Below, in pieces: positions 43,801 through 51,615 of a DNA stretch of 64,000 nt; within the stretch, counting starts at the first letter, position 1; the number at the start of each line of letters is the position of its first letter. The stretch spans positions 7,182,369-7,246,368 of the forward strand of contig NC_088711.1 in the NCBI RefSeq assembly GCF_963576615.1, in the 5' to 3' direction. This DNA comes from Watersipora subatra (Eukaryota > Bryozoa > Gymnolaemata > Cheilostomatida > Watersiporidae). The position numbers and the translations under genes were made by a program. The notes beneath the pieces are model-generated. The model searched no databases, had not been told where the DNA came from, and saw only the letters and a program-made list of their open reading frames with translations.

Positions 43801-45096
43801 CTGCGCAATGTGTACCACTTCAGCGACTGCGATTGGCCGCTACGGATCGCTCAATCTATATTTCTCTTCATGATAGTTGCTGCGGGACTAAAATTTCATT
43901 ATTTCGGCGGCCATATTGTGTAATAAAAACGCTATGCTGCGGGCTCTTCGCTGATATAAACACAGATGAGTTTGTGATAGTGTGAACAGTGTTATCACAG
44001 ACGAGCACCGTTGTATTGCGAGATTAACGCCATTCGTACTGCAATATAGCAAAAACCAGTCGTTAGCTTACAAGAGTTAACAGTAGCTTGTAAAGTTTTC
44101 TGATACTCGAGTGCTGCAGCCGCTACGTTGACTAGCTTTCAGTGCATGTAGACATGACTTGTAGCAAATACTGTAGCATTGTTAGATCTTCTGCGTGAAC
44201 CCGTTCATAAACTCAACATAACAGAAGTTTGCAGAATATTTCCACGGCTCAAACACTCAGTATTTATATAAAACATCAAGCTTATCTATAATTTTTAGTT
44301 TCAGGTATTTGGGTGATAGGTTGATATGAACTGCACCTACAGTGGTGTGGATGTCGCATCTAACTTATATTTCGCCTTCTCATGCTATCCATATCCTGTG
44401 TTTATATTCACGGAACACACCTGCTCTGTAACGATTACGGTTAACTTGCACATATATTCTGAAGAGATGACCATCTGCTGTCTCGGTGTCTTCTATAGGC
44501 ATTTCCTGTACTGTGACAAGATTTTCCCAAAAGCAATGGCATGCATTAATAATGTACTCTGATCCCACAGTTAGTTGAACTTTAGCAGAAAATGGAAATG
44601 ACTAGTCATAAGGCTGTAGCTGCTTACCCTCCTACTAGCTTTAAACTATTAACTTTCTTAAAACTTTGACTACTAATCGAGACCTCAAGTCAATTACCCC
44701 TGCTAACCGATTATTAATATGGTGCTTCATAAAATTTATTGCTTTCCTAAACAATATTCATAGGATGATACAAAGTGTTTTAAAATAAGTGTAAATGTTT
44801 GTAGGATTATATGGTGCATGTAGAAATAAAAAGAGATAATTAATAAAGATTCTATTAAACTCAGTAAAATAAACAAATGGTCTAAAATAACAATTGTTTA
44901 GCCATCGTTTGATCAGAAACTTCTGTGATTTCTATCGCAGTGTTTGAAGATAGCTACAACTCCTACACCCGAGTGGGGGCCATCCAATTCAAAAGCAGCA
45001 CAAGGCTACCCCTATACAGTTCCCATGGTGATTATGAACTCACAACAACCACCAGGACAACCTGCTGAAGTAGGGCTACTCAACAGCAGTCATTAA
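18713..45096 (+). CDS. SLC6A9-like: SLC6-family Na+/Cl--dependent transporter, glycine-transporter-like
   Basis: Plasma-membrane symporter with 12 transmembrane helices (LeuT fold). Coding exons: 18713-18757, 23883-24057, 24926-25057, 25938-26081, 27096-27258, 29468-29600, 31173-31307, 31824-31927, 33157-33281, 33467-33579, 34834-34971, 39484-39583, 40878-40978, 42118-42300 and 44941-45096. They sum to 1947 bases, 648 aa; starting at the ATG at 23901 gives 627 aa. All phases agree. Landmarks: TM1 [14 protein letters not shown], an EL2 with two Cys and several N-glycosylation sites (NCS, NGT, NST, NAT), TM6 [22 protein letters not shown]7 [11 protein letters not shown] and TM8 LGLGTQ. Gln and Ser of the chloride site are present. 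TM6 and TM8 look most like glycine transporters; GLGTQ, with Gly where many SLC6 proteins have Asp, is as I recall it in SLC6A9. The substrate is inferred, not proven. Confidence 0.94.
20541..21941. repeat. 43-bp minisatellite, ~33 copies (locus 1)
   Basis: Units contain GAGTTAACCATATAGACTCA then GGTGTACAATCAGTA. Recurrent variants (GTATAATAAT, ATACATTAAT, ATACAATCAA) alternate in blocks, suggesting multi-unit duplication. It lies in the first SLC6 intron. The same family recurs at 30849-31133. Confidence 0.9.
22608..22670. repeat. 25-bp-arm hairpin
   Basis: CGAACACCAA..ACATGCAGGT, a 13-base loop, then ACCTGCATGT..TTGGTGTTCG, with a few mismatches. In the first SLC6 intron. Function unknown. 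Confidence 0.7.
22974..23072. repeat. 47-bp direct duplication
   Basis: Two nearly identical copies beginning AGCTCT.TGCA.TACTAGT and containing TCCCCATATCCTAAACATCC. Confidence 0.7.
23290..23373. repeat. Hairpin and partial tandem copy
   Basis: GACTCCGCTAACACTGACC pairs with GGTCACTGTTAGCGGAGTC (one mismatch) around a six-base loop. A second copy lacking the first arm's end follows directly. About 500 bases before the TM1 exon. Confidence 0.7.
23883..24057 (+). CDS. SLC6A9-like: SLC6 TM1 exon
   Basis: From acceptor TTATCAG (or from an internal ATG at 23901). Encodes [15 protein letters not shown], then [14 protein letters not shown] and the TM1 sodium/substrate motif [17 protein letters not shown]. 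Donor GTAAGA. Confidence 0.92.
24551..24905. repeat. 17-bp minisatellite abutting the SLC6 TM2 exon
   Basis: About 21 copies of TACACTCTGTCCTACAG. Each copy ends in a pyrimidine-rich run plus CAG, the form of a 3' splice site. No stop in any frame across most of the array, so the open frame from 24364 runs into the TM2 exon. Confidence 0.88.
24926..25057 (+). CDS. SLC6A9-like: SLC6 TM2 exon
   Basis: Acceptor GTTTTCTAG, donor GTAAGT. Encodes [20 protein letters not shown] and NPLFKG. A 17-bp minisatellite ends about 20 bases before it. Confidence 0.95.
25938..26081 (+). CDS. SLC6A9-like: SLC6 TM3 exon
   Basis: Acceptor GCTTTTAG, donor GTAGGT. Encodes [20 protein letters not shown] and the start of extracellular loop 2 ([11 protein letters not shown]), including the first conserved Cys. 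Confidence 0.95.
27096..27258 (+). CDS. SLC6A9-like: SLC6 extracellular loop 2 exon
   Basis: The acceptor (GGTTAATAG) was chosen by phase. The exon reads [20 protein letters not shown] with several NxS/T sites and a second Cys. It ends SASYEYF plus two bases at donor GTAAGT. Confidence 0.88.
28031..28339. mobile_element. GC-rich MITE with terminal inverted repeats
   Basis: The left end TTAAGCCTGGTTCCCATA faces the complement of the right end, TAAAGCCTGATTCCCACA. GC-rich subterminal inverted segments follow (GCCCCGGCG and CGCCGGGGT). The left flank is TTAA, which hints at a TTAA target, but the right flank reads TTTA. Non-coding, in the SLC6 intron before the TM4 exon, and far more GC-rich than its surroundings. 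Confidence 0.6.
29468..29600 (+). CDS. SLC6A9-like: SLC6 TM4 exon
   Basis: Acceptor TTTTACAG. One base completes His, then [20 protein letters not shown] and the TM4 helix. A competing acceptor 16 bases upstream (AATGCAG) would break the frame. Confidence 0.92.
30071..30109. repeat. Perfect 15-bp-arm hairpin
   Basis: ATATGATTATGCTGG and CCAGCATAATCATAT around a short loop, in the SLC6 intron before the TM5 exon. Confidence 0.65.
30849..31133. repeat. 43-bp minisatellite, ~6.6 diverged copies (locus 2)
   Basis: Same unit and orientation as the 20.5-21.9 kb array (ATATAGACTCAGATGTACAG, AATAGAGTTAACCATATAAA) but more diverged. It ends about 40 bases before the SLC6 TM5 exon. Confidence 0.85.
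31173..31307 (+). CDS. SLC6A9-like: SLC6 TM5 exon
   Basis: Acceptor CTCTTGCAG, donor GTAAGT, 45 codons. Encodes [21 protein letters not shown] 43-bp minisatellite ends about 40 bases upstream. Confidence 0.95.
31824..31927 (+). CDS. SLC6A9-like: SLC6 TM6 exon
   Basis: Acceptor TTACACAG, donor GTAAGT. TM6 unwound region [20 protein letters not shown] carries the chloride-site Gln and Ser. Confidence 0.95.
33157..33281 (+). CDS. SLC6A9-like: SLC6 TM7 exon
   Basis: Acceptor TTATGCAG, donor GTAAGA. TM7 [19 protein letters not shown] holds the Na1-site Asn and the chloride-site Ser. Confidence 0.95.
33467..33579 (+). CDS. SLC6A9-like: SLC6 TM8 exon
   Basis: Acceptor GTTGCAG, donor GTAATT. Encodes [20 protein letters not shown] and TM8 ending LITLGLGTQ. 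Confidence 0.95.
34430..34520 (-). mobile_element. Interspersed repeat fragment (family B)
   Basis: The complement reads CCCGGCGTTGCTCGGGTAAT then a diverged copy of the sequence at 56950-57060 (TTTATTTAACATATAACAAC in that copy). A fragment of the same element found twice near 57 kb. Confidence 0.6.
34834..34971 (+). CDS. SLC6A9-like: SLC6 TM8-TM9 exon
   Basis: Acceptor TTGTTCTAG, donor GTGAGT, 46 codons. Encodes [20 protein letters not shown] and TM9. Confidence 0.94.
35040..35715. mobile_element. Inverted-repeat element family A, copy 2
   Basis: Left arm ATTTTATCAGAAAGTATCGA to TGATCTGACTGCCAGAATG; right arm CATCCTGGCAGCCAGATCAC to CAATCCTTTCTGAAAAAATA. It matches the copy at 2878-3322, here with a longer centre. 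Non-coding, in an SLC6 intron. Confidence 0.65.
37152..37355. mobile_element. Inverted-repeat element family A, truncated copy 3
   Basis: Right-arm sequence (CATCCTGGCAGTCACATCAC and the following A-rich stretch) with only the inner part of the left arm. Related to the copies at 2878 and 35040. Confidence 0.5.
37505..37880. repeat. TATA/TACGTA-type microsatellite with embedded hairpin
   Basis: Long alternating A/T tracts with periodic ACGTATATATGT. At 37593-37656 they enclose a hairpin whose arms (CTTGCTGCTCGTCAGGCTGT and its complement) are perfect over 22 bases with a four-base loop. Open frames here (Tyr/Ile-rich) are artefacts. Confidence 0.85.
37914..39500. repeat. 44-bp minisatellite made from the intron 10/exon 11 boundary
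   Basis: About 36 head-to-tail units (43-44 bases). Each contains TGTTGTAGGGTGGCATGTAC: the 3' splice site and the first bases of the SLC6 TM10 exon. The last unit is the real junction at 39483/39484. The shared exon part is 17 bases (up to ATGCT), after which repeats read AGATAATTGG and the exon reads GCAGCTT. First and last units share the variant GGTGTG; inner ones mostly have GATGTG or GTTGTG. Confidence 0.93.
39484..39583 (+). CDS. SLC6A9-like: SLC6 TM10 exon, preceded by copies of its own 5' end
   Basis: Acceptor GTGTTGTAG. Encodes [20 protein letters not shown] and onward. The donor is weak (GTTCGT). The first 17 bases of this exon and its splice site recur ~35 times in the adjoining intron as a 44-bp minisatellite. 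Confidence 0.92.
40878..40978 (+). CDS. SLC6A9-like: SLC6 exon, intracellular loop 5 to TM11
   Basis: Acceptor TAATTGTAG, donor GTAAGC. Encodes [20 protein letters not shown] and PLLMF. Confidence 0.94.
42118..42300 (+). CDS. SLC6A9-like: SLC6 TM11-TM12 exon
   Basis: Acceptor CTTTTGTAG, donor GTTAGT, 61 codons. Encodes [22 protein letters not shown]12 and a basic cytosolic stretch. Confidence 0.94.
42350..42850. repeat. AT-rich microsatellite patches
   Basis: Two clusters of TATATA/TACATATATA repeats (about 42350-42405 and 42700-42850) in the last SLC6 intron. The 97-aa frame starting at 42515 ends in them and is not a gene. Confidence 0.6.
43143..43256. repeat. 37-bp tandem repeat, 3 copies
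   Basis: Three copies of a unit with ATGTACCTGTGTACCAGGGG then ACTCACTGGGTTGGCCA, in the last SLC6 intron. Confidence 0.85.
44941..45096 (+). CDS. SLC6A9-like: SLC6 terminal exon, cytosolic tail
   Basis: Acceptor TCTATCGCAG. Encodes [20 protein letters not shown] and a Gln/Pro-rich tail ending LLNSSH, stop TAA at 45094. The PxxxWGP context is typical of SLC6 C-tails. Confidence 0.9.
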   Translation, partial: CLKIATTPTPEWGPSNSKAAQGYPYTVPMVIMNSQQPPGQPAEVGLLNSSH

Positions 45097-45482
45097 CACA
45101 TCCTCTTGACAACTTGTAGCGTGTGATATATTTGACACCTTTGAACAGGTGCTGCTCATTGTGGTATCGTTAGGAATTTGGAAGCAGAATTTTCCATGAC
45201 AATCCAAGCATTTTATTTAATGATGACATCTAGTTATTTCTTTATTAAATCTTATTAACTTTTTAGGTTTGTATAGCAAATATCTATCATATTAAGAAAG
45301 AAATTCATTACCAATTATGGTTAATAATGCAGAAATTTTTATATTATTAAATTTATTTTTGCTTGTCTTGTTTAATGCATTTTGAGAGTTGGAATATATT
45401 ATAGTATACTATAGTGATAATTAATGAAATGAATTGTTCACAAGTAATCGTCATTAATTTATTATTGTGTGCTAAGGCGTTG

Positions 45483-45488
45483 AATAAA
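45483..45488 (+). terminator. Candidate SLC6 polyadenylation signal AATAAA
   Basis: First canonical AATAAA seen on the plus strand after the SLC6 stop, 387 bases downstream. Confidence 0.45.
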
Positions 45489-46901
45489 AGTCAATGCTTG
45501 CAGAGTCTGGAGTAGACTTGTCCTTCTCAGTCTCATATATGTGGCTAGTAAACTTTTTGTACTAGAAATATGAACGCTCTATGTGCCCTGCATGACTTGG
45601 TCAGTCTATTATTGCATTTCAACAGCAAATGTCATGTTAGTTGCCAACATATATACATGTAATTGCCTGTAGTCACCAGGTCTGATGGATTGCCTAGTTT
45701 CCTTCAATACATTGAGACATTATAGCTAGTTTCTCAGCTGCATGATCACATATCCTTTTAGCTTATGTCATCTTAAGAAAAGTTACATGGCTAGTGAGCA
45801 CTGCTAGGCTGTTGGCTCACTGAATGACGTTAAAGTGAAATAAAATATGGTAATCAAGGCCAGTGACAGCTACTCTGTGCTAGTCACAGGGAAACCATGG
45901 ATACTCGCTGGTGCCATTCATCACCTTGCTAACAGTCAACTAACAATCAACAACATTGACTGCCACACACATAGACATTTAACTGCAATACCTAAATTCA
46001 GCGTATGACATCGAATCCAATAATTATATTTTTATCCCATTTCACCTCCTTATCTGTCACAATAAAGAAGACTCTATGAGATGTTTATTGAGAACATGAC
46101 TCGAGCAGTCATGTAGCCTCTCACAGTCCTTAGAGTCCAGTTTTTAAACTTTATGCTAACAGCATATCTATAGTTTCAAACTATACGTATAGTCACTGAG
46201 TAGGGACAACATCCCACGTGCAAGTTTGATCCCATAATGCAGTGTACACTAGACATCGCAATTCCTATTCGTGATTTGGAATATTTATGAGCTCGTAAAG
46301 CAAATAGTTGAATTGTGCGCATTGGTTGTTACCAAGTTTAATAAAATCATGTTCTTGAAAAACTGCTACTTTATAAATTTGAAGATTTTTTTCTTTGTCG
46401 AGAGAACTTTAATATCAGTTCAGTAAACGGATTCATCTGCCCCGCCTATATTTACCTGGTTTATAAGCACTGTGAGTATTGCATCACGATTTTACTAAAC
46501 AATATGATGGACATCGGCTCAAACCCGTGACCTGGTAGTCTTACTTTTGTCATCATTTTTTAGTTGTAACAAATTGTTGTATCACTCGGTTTTTATACAA
46601 AATCACTATTATATTGTGCAGTCCTTTGGGTTAAACAACCCGGTGGAAATATTTAGATAAAAAACTTAACTTTGGAAAGAATTTAGTGTTTTCATGCCTT
46701 TTATTTGAAGAGTTTTGTTATTTGGACAACATCCGTTTGAGAACACACCAATCATCTTCGCCAATCCACATTATACGGTAAAATATTGTTGTGCAAAAGC
46801 ATTTTTTTCTTCCAATACGCATAACTTTATTCCCTATTATTTTATTGTCTCATGGTCTAATTTGCTTTGAACGACCTTGACCTTGACCAGTGATAATATA
46901 G

Positions 46902-46939
46902 TTCATATCTATCTATCTGTCTGTCCATCCGTCCGTCCG

Positions 46940-46979
<40 letters not shown>

Positions 46980-47066
46980 ACTATTTATCTAACTATCTAA
47001 CTATCTATCTATCTATGTATCTATGTATCTATGTATCTATGTATCTATCTATCTGTTAATCTGTTG
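46902..47066. repeat. (CTAT)n microsatellite
   Basis: Tetranucleotide CTAT array with GTCC, TTAT and GTAT interruptions, in the SLC6-DOK intergenic region. The Tyr/Leu/Ser frame is an artefact. Confidence 0.9.
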
Positions 47067-48446
47067 GTCTATTTATATATCCAAAGTGTATATAGGGTCC
47101 TCGAGCAGTCTGCTATCAGTCAATAAATTACAACATAGTTTGTTATTGTACCTATCATATCAACCGTACGATATTTCTGCAACATAATCAAAAACTCCAC
47201 CTCAAAGCAACAATTTCTATGATACAACTCATAAGTTACGATATAAGGAAATGCTAGAGGATACAAACATCATTGGAATGCATAACATCCTTGTTCAATA
47301 GTTACTACGTGCCACTTGACAAAATGACTATAAGTAACTTGTCTGGTGAATCCGGGCGCTTTTGTATTTCTGTAGGACTGTTGATCTGTTTGTGTCATTA
47401 TATGTCATGTCCATGATGGCATGCAGCTCAATTTTCTGAAAGAATGATCTTGCTAAAAGGAAAAATTGCGAAACTGATTGGTCTAAAATGTTTCACAAGA
47501 TCGACATTTGTCAATTAGCTCCATGACGTCTTATTCTATGCATTGATGACGTAGTAATAGCAGTGGCCTTGTCTGAGCTATATTAAAGTCACTACTGCAG
47601 CATGAACTGCAAAATTATAAAATGTGTATTTTTTTTCTAACGTATATATTCGCTTTTCTAACTTTTAATTTCTCCATTTAAAAAAATAATTTGGTATCTG
47701 AAATAATTGATCACTGCATTTAGCCAAACCAACAACATCACCACAAACCAATACTTACTGCAACCTTTAGAAATGAGTTTTTAGAGTCAACTTTGTTCCT
47801 GAGCAACATTTCCTAATCAGGATCAATCCTTAAAGATGTATAGCAACAGTTGTATTCACCAAATTTCTATTACATTGCAAGTTTGTACTAGTCTGATATC
47901 AATCTGCTGCCATATGTTCACTAGCCTTCTGGAGTATTAACTTTTTACCACTAAATTTTATTGATACTGAACATGCCTACATAGCGTTTAGCAATGCATA
48001 TTCGGACGTATTTGAATGCAATGCATATATTGTGAATCAGATGTTGCTATACAAGGGAAGAAAACTTAGAATTTGACAAATGCTAGCATACTAATCCATA
48101 CTAACAATTGTCGTAGCTGTTTTTGTTTGCAGTGTGTACTTGGTAGAATTTTTTTTATGCTTCTCTAGTAAGCAGGTGTCAAAAATCTTTTTTGTAGCAC
48201 ATTTTGGGTTCAAAATAAAAATGATTCTTTATCGGAGTAACTGAACCATCAGATATTTGTGTCAACATCTTCACTAGGAGAATAGAGCATACGGACTATC
48301 AGTTGATTCAAGGGGAGAAAAGAACAAACCTAACAGTCATAAGTTCATAACCCCTATTTATATGGCAGACATAAAATAAATATTTGGGTTCACAGAGTCT
48401 TTTGATGGCTGAAAACTTAAAAAATGCTGGTGATTAAAACTACTTA

Positions 48447-48706
48447 ACATGCAAATGACAAAATTGACATGCAGATAGCAAACTTGACATGCAGATAGCA
48501 AACTTGACATGCAGATAGCAAACTTGACATGCAGATAGCAAACTTAATATGCAGATAGCAAACTTGACATGCAGATTACACAAATATGATGCTTTTAGCA
48601 AACTTAACACAGAGATAGCAAACTTAACAGTCATATAGCAAACTTAACATGCAGATAGCAAACTTAAGATGCAGATAGCAAACTTAACTTGCAGATAGCA
48701 AACATG
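48447..48706. repeat. 20-bp minisatellite, ~13 copies
   Basis: Units AACTTGACATGCAGATAGCA with substitutions, in the intergenic region upstream of the DOK gene. Confidence 0.88.
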
Positions 48707-49499
48707 TGATGCAACATGCATTAAACACAGTTACGGAGATTACTTGAAAATCTTATTACATGTTCGAGAAACCTTGAATAGATGCTTGAAACTAGCCTTA
48801 GATTGGTTAAACATTCATGAGTCATCTTCATTTCTTTCAAGGTTATTTTAAGCTATTAATTAGTGCTCAGGCTATTTGTGTCAGAACTCGTTTCCTGTTC
48901 TGCACATAAAATCAGTTTTTTATTCAATAGTATAGGAAATCTTATAACCACAGCCTGAAGAAGTAGTTGTCCCTATAACTAGCGTTCTGAGCCATATTTT
49001 ATTATACCATAGGATGAGATGAACTTAGCAGCCGTTCTAAGCGAGACACTTAGTTTTTACAGCGTATTATCCTATGTACACGTTGGTGTATGTAAACAAA
49101 TACTTTTAGTAACGATTATTCACACATTCTAAAAAAATATGCCAGCAAACTCAGTAAATTAATTTCGAAAACATTTTAATCATTAAAATGAATCTTATAT
49201 GATTTGTTGAAGTTTTCGTGCGTCCGATATGACTAAGAGAAAACAGAATGAACATTACAATAGCTCACACTTGACATGATGTAAACAAGCTACTGTAAGC
49301 TGCTGCTAACTTGCTATAATGACAATTTTAACGTCAAGCTTACGCTTCAGCGCGCCTCCTATGATAAACAACTACAACGCTAAGAGCCTAACTAATTGGT
49401 GACATAATATTCTATTTATAGCGCAAGGGTAAGCCGAGCTATTAGGCGTGTAACTACAGTACAGTGTAACCGTTAGAGAGCTATGAATCAGAGGTAGAT

Positions 49500-49530
49500 C
49501 CTTCGGTCATGCGCAGTGTATCATGGCAAC
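49500..49530 (+). promoter_or_regulatory. Promoter-like motifs upstream of the DOK start
   Basis: TCATGCGCAGTG (complement CACTGCGCATGA, NRF1-like) abuts GTATCATGGCAAC (half of an RFX X-box-like palindrome), about 120-140 bases before the ATG at 49647. This suggests a transcription start here rather than an internal exon. Motif matching by eye only. Confidence 0.3.
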
Positions 49531-49646
49531 TGGTTACGTTACAAGAGTATGACACGCATGAACAATATCTATGCAAATCTCACCATTCTGATAGCAGTTG
49601 AGAGTCAAGCACTATCTACATCAGACGCATAAGTTACTACAGCAAT

Positions 49647-49749
49647 ATGTTACTACAGCAAGCTTTTAATCGTACTGCAACTTTGAAGACCGCGAAACAG
49701 CTGAGGAGGAAGATAGAGAACGAGGATGTATACAGCCAGACAAAGAGAG
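49647..49749 (+). CDS. DOK-like exon 1 (or first exon found)
   Basis: ATG then LLQQAFNRTATLKTAKQLRR and NEDVYSQTKR. Donor GTTAGT, phase 1. If the real exon is internal, an acceptor (CTACTACAG) just before the ATG could be used. Confidence 0.65.
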
Positions 49750-51552
49750 GTTAGTTTACTATACTTTTCACAGTTTTTGCTCTGAGATGACTTTAGTTGC
49801 CTGTTGGCCTTCTCAGTAGCCGTCTCAGAAATCACATCAATCGTGTGCCATGTCATTGATTTATACTAGTTTATATTATTATATATTGTATTGTTACTTT
49901 ATATTATTATATTTTCTTTGAAATGTGATAAAATTTCAAGGCACTGTTTATCTCTGAAACGCCTGAAAACATTGCTGGCTTCTTGCCACAAATTCATTCT
50001 ATTTTGATTGGTTCAAGGAAACAAAAAGTAACTTTACTTTTATCTCTTGTTGCCTCCCCAAAGCTTCCAATGAACTTATATTTCAAAATTTTAAAGTTTC
50101 AAGTTGATTTTTATCCATTTGTTTTGCTCTGTTTGTTGTAGCTCATGTCTTTCCAATCGTCGTTGTCGAAAACGAACAGGCACGCAGATGTGAGCTGGCA
50201 GGGCTATACGAACTGTCCGTGAACAGCTGTGACATTTCCATACAAAACATAGAGAAGAAGCAGGTGCTCTATTCCTGGCCATACCAGTACATACGCCGCT
50301 ATGGTCGGACTTCAAAAAACTTCCAATTTGAAGCCGGCAGAAAATGCGCATCAGGTAAGACGCTCAGCCAGCTGATTAACTGACTAGAGTTTGGCTGATA
50401 ATTGGCAGCACAAACCTGGATTAGTCTTCGCGAGCAAGCATTTTATTTGCTGATAAAATGTTGGCAACCTCTCAAAAATTAAATAGAGCTTCTTCCAAGC
50501 CGATGAAGTTGTAATGCAGCATATTAAATAGAGCTTCTTCCAAGTCGATGAAGTTGTAATGCAGCATTCAGCAAATCAGTGGTTGAGTACTGTGAATAGC
50601 TTCAGATCTTGAATGTTTCCAGGTATCAAGTAGGTAAGGACTTAGGCAATGATGAAATCGGTACTCATACACATGAAGCCTTGAAGAAGTGAGTGACTTT
50701 GGTGGTTATGACTGGAACATATGTTCGTAATTCATGAATTGCGAACATATTTGCAGTCTTCAGAGTTGTTGTTGTGTAGAAAACTGGTCAGCTCTACTTG
50801 TGTAGTGATGAGAATTAATGGAGTGCAATATGTGAATAATAACATGACATGTTTGGTTTCTCGCGATGCATAGCTGGTGTCACTCATCGATACGCTCCTG
50901 ATTAATATTAATGATCGTGCGTAGCTAGTTGCTAGGTCAACTAGTTAAGTACGTATATAATAGCTGGCTTTCGTCTTTTCCAGGTGCTGGTCTCTTTTCT
51001 CTAATCACTGATGACGGAGTTGGAGAGCAAATCTTTACGCAAGTCAGAAAAAGATTTGACATTATCCGCGAGAAGCTGGCCAACCACACGGCTGGTAGCT
51101 CATTCGACGAAGGCTCGTCAGAGGACGAGACATCCACTCCAGACCTACCTCCCAGAAACTATAAAGACGAAACTTTGAAATCTCTTTTCAGGCGTAACAA
51201 GGGAACTAAGAGCTTAGACTCTTGTGACACCGAGACATCTCGTCCCGTGTCAAGTAGCACGGGCATGCGGCCTCGGCTCCCTAGACAGACCAACTGCTAT
51301 GAGGAGATAGCTATAGAGGAAGAGACACCTTTAGAAGCACAAACTAAGTCACCATCTTTTTTTAACAACTTTATCATACAGAAACAGGGAAGCAAAACCA
51401 AAGCGCAGCATTCGCTGTCGAGCGCGAGCTCGTCAAGTGAAGAGAGTATGACAGATGACACCATTTACTCAGTTCTCTGTGACGAATCAAATAACAGAAG
51501 ATCAGCAATCGGACAAAATTACAGCGTAGTAGATCGCAACTCTCTGCGATAA
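49647..51552 (+). CDS. DOK-type adaptor protein with IRS-type PTB domain
   Basis: Cytoplasmic docking protein recruited to phosphotyrosine receptors. Exons 49647-49749, 50142-50354 and 50984-51552 join in frame to 294 aa. Residues ~24-30 (NEDVYS) resemble the segment preceding the PTB domain in DOK1/2. Residues ~36-137 form the IRS-type PTB domain, with YSWPYQYIRRYGR and FQFEAGRKCASG matching DOK proteins. The tail is Ser/Pro-rich and carries Y211 in YEEI (optimal Src-family SH2 site), Y267 in TIYSVL (ITIM/ITSM-like) and Y285 in NYSVV. No PH domain is visible: the start ATG is preceded by an in-frame stop at 49599 and promoter-like motifs. A missed upstream PH exon spliced into 49602-49647 remains possible. 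Subtype closest to DOK1/2/3, not resolved. Confidence 0.86.
50142..50354 (+). CDS. DOK-like exon 2, PTB domain
   Basis: Acceptor GTTTGTTGTAG, donor GTAAGA. Encodes HVFPIVVVENEQARRCELAG, then YSWPYQYIRRYGR and FEAGRKCAS. Confidence 0.93.
50479..50567. repeat. 45-bp direct duplication
   Basis: Two copies of a segment starting TTAAATAGAGCTTCTTCCAA, one mismatch, in the DOK-like intron 2. Confidence 0.75.
50984..51552 (+). CDS. DOK-like exon 3, end of PTB and tyrosine-motif tail
   Basis: Acceptor CTTTTCCAG. Encodes GAGLFSLITDD.VGEQIF, finishing the PTB fold, then the acidic Ser-rich tail; stop TAA at 51550. Confidence 0.92.
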
Positions 51553-51615
51553 CCTGTAAAGACATATTTTTGGTTTTTGTATTGACAGATGATATTTTAT
51601 TTATACACGCAACAA

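Larger units (their letters stand above)
45497..49490. other. Intergenic stretch between SLC6 and DOK
   Basis: Apart from the CTAT and 20-bp arrays I see no convincing coding exon on either strand. The DOK PH-domain exons, expected here if the protein is full length, were not found. Short exons could be missed by eye. Confidence 0.4.

Noticed and set aside
43800-44000. Promoter-like GC-richer patch with YY1-like GGCGGCCATATTG and an inverted CCAAT
   Set aside because: Lies inside the last SLC6 intron with no first exon downstream on either strand; motif matches alone are too weak.
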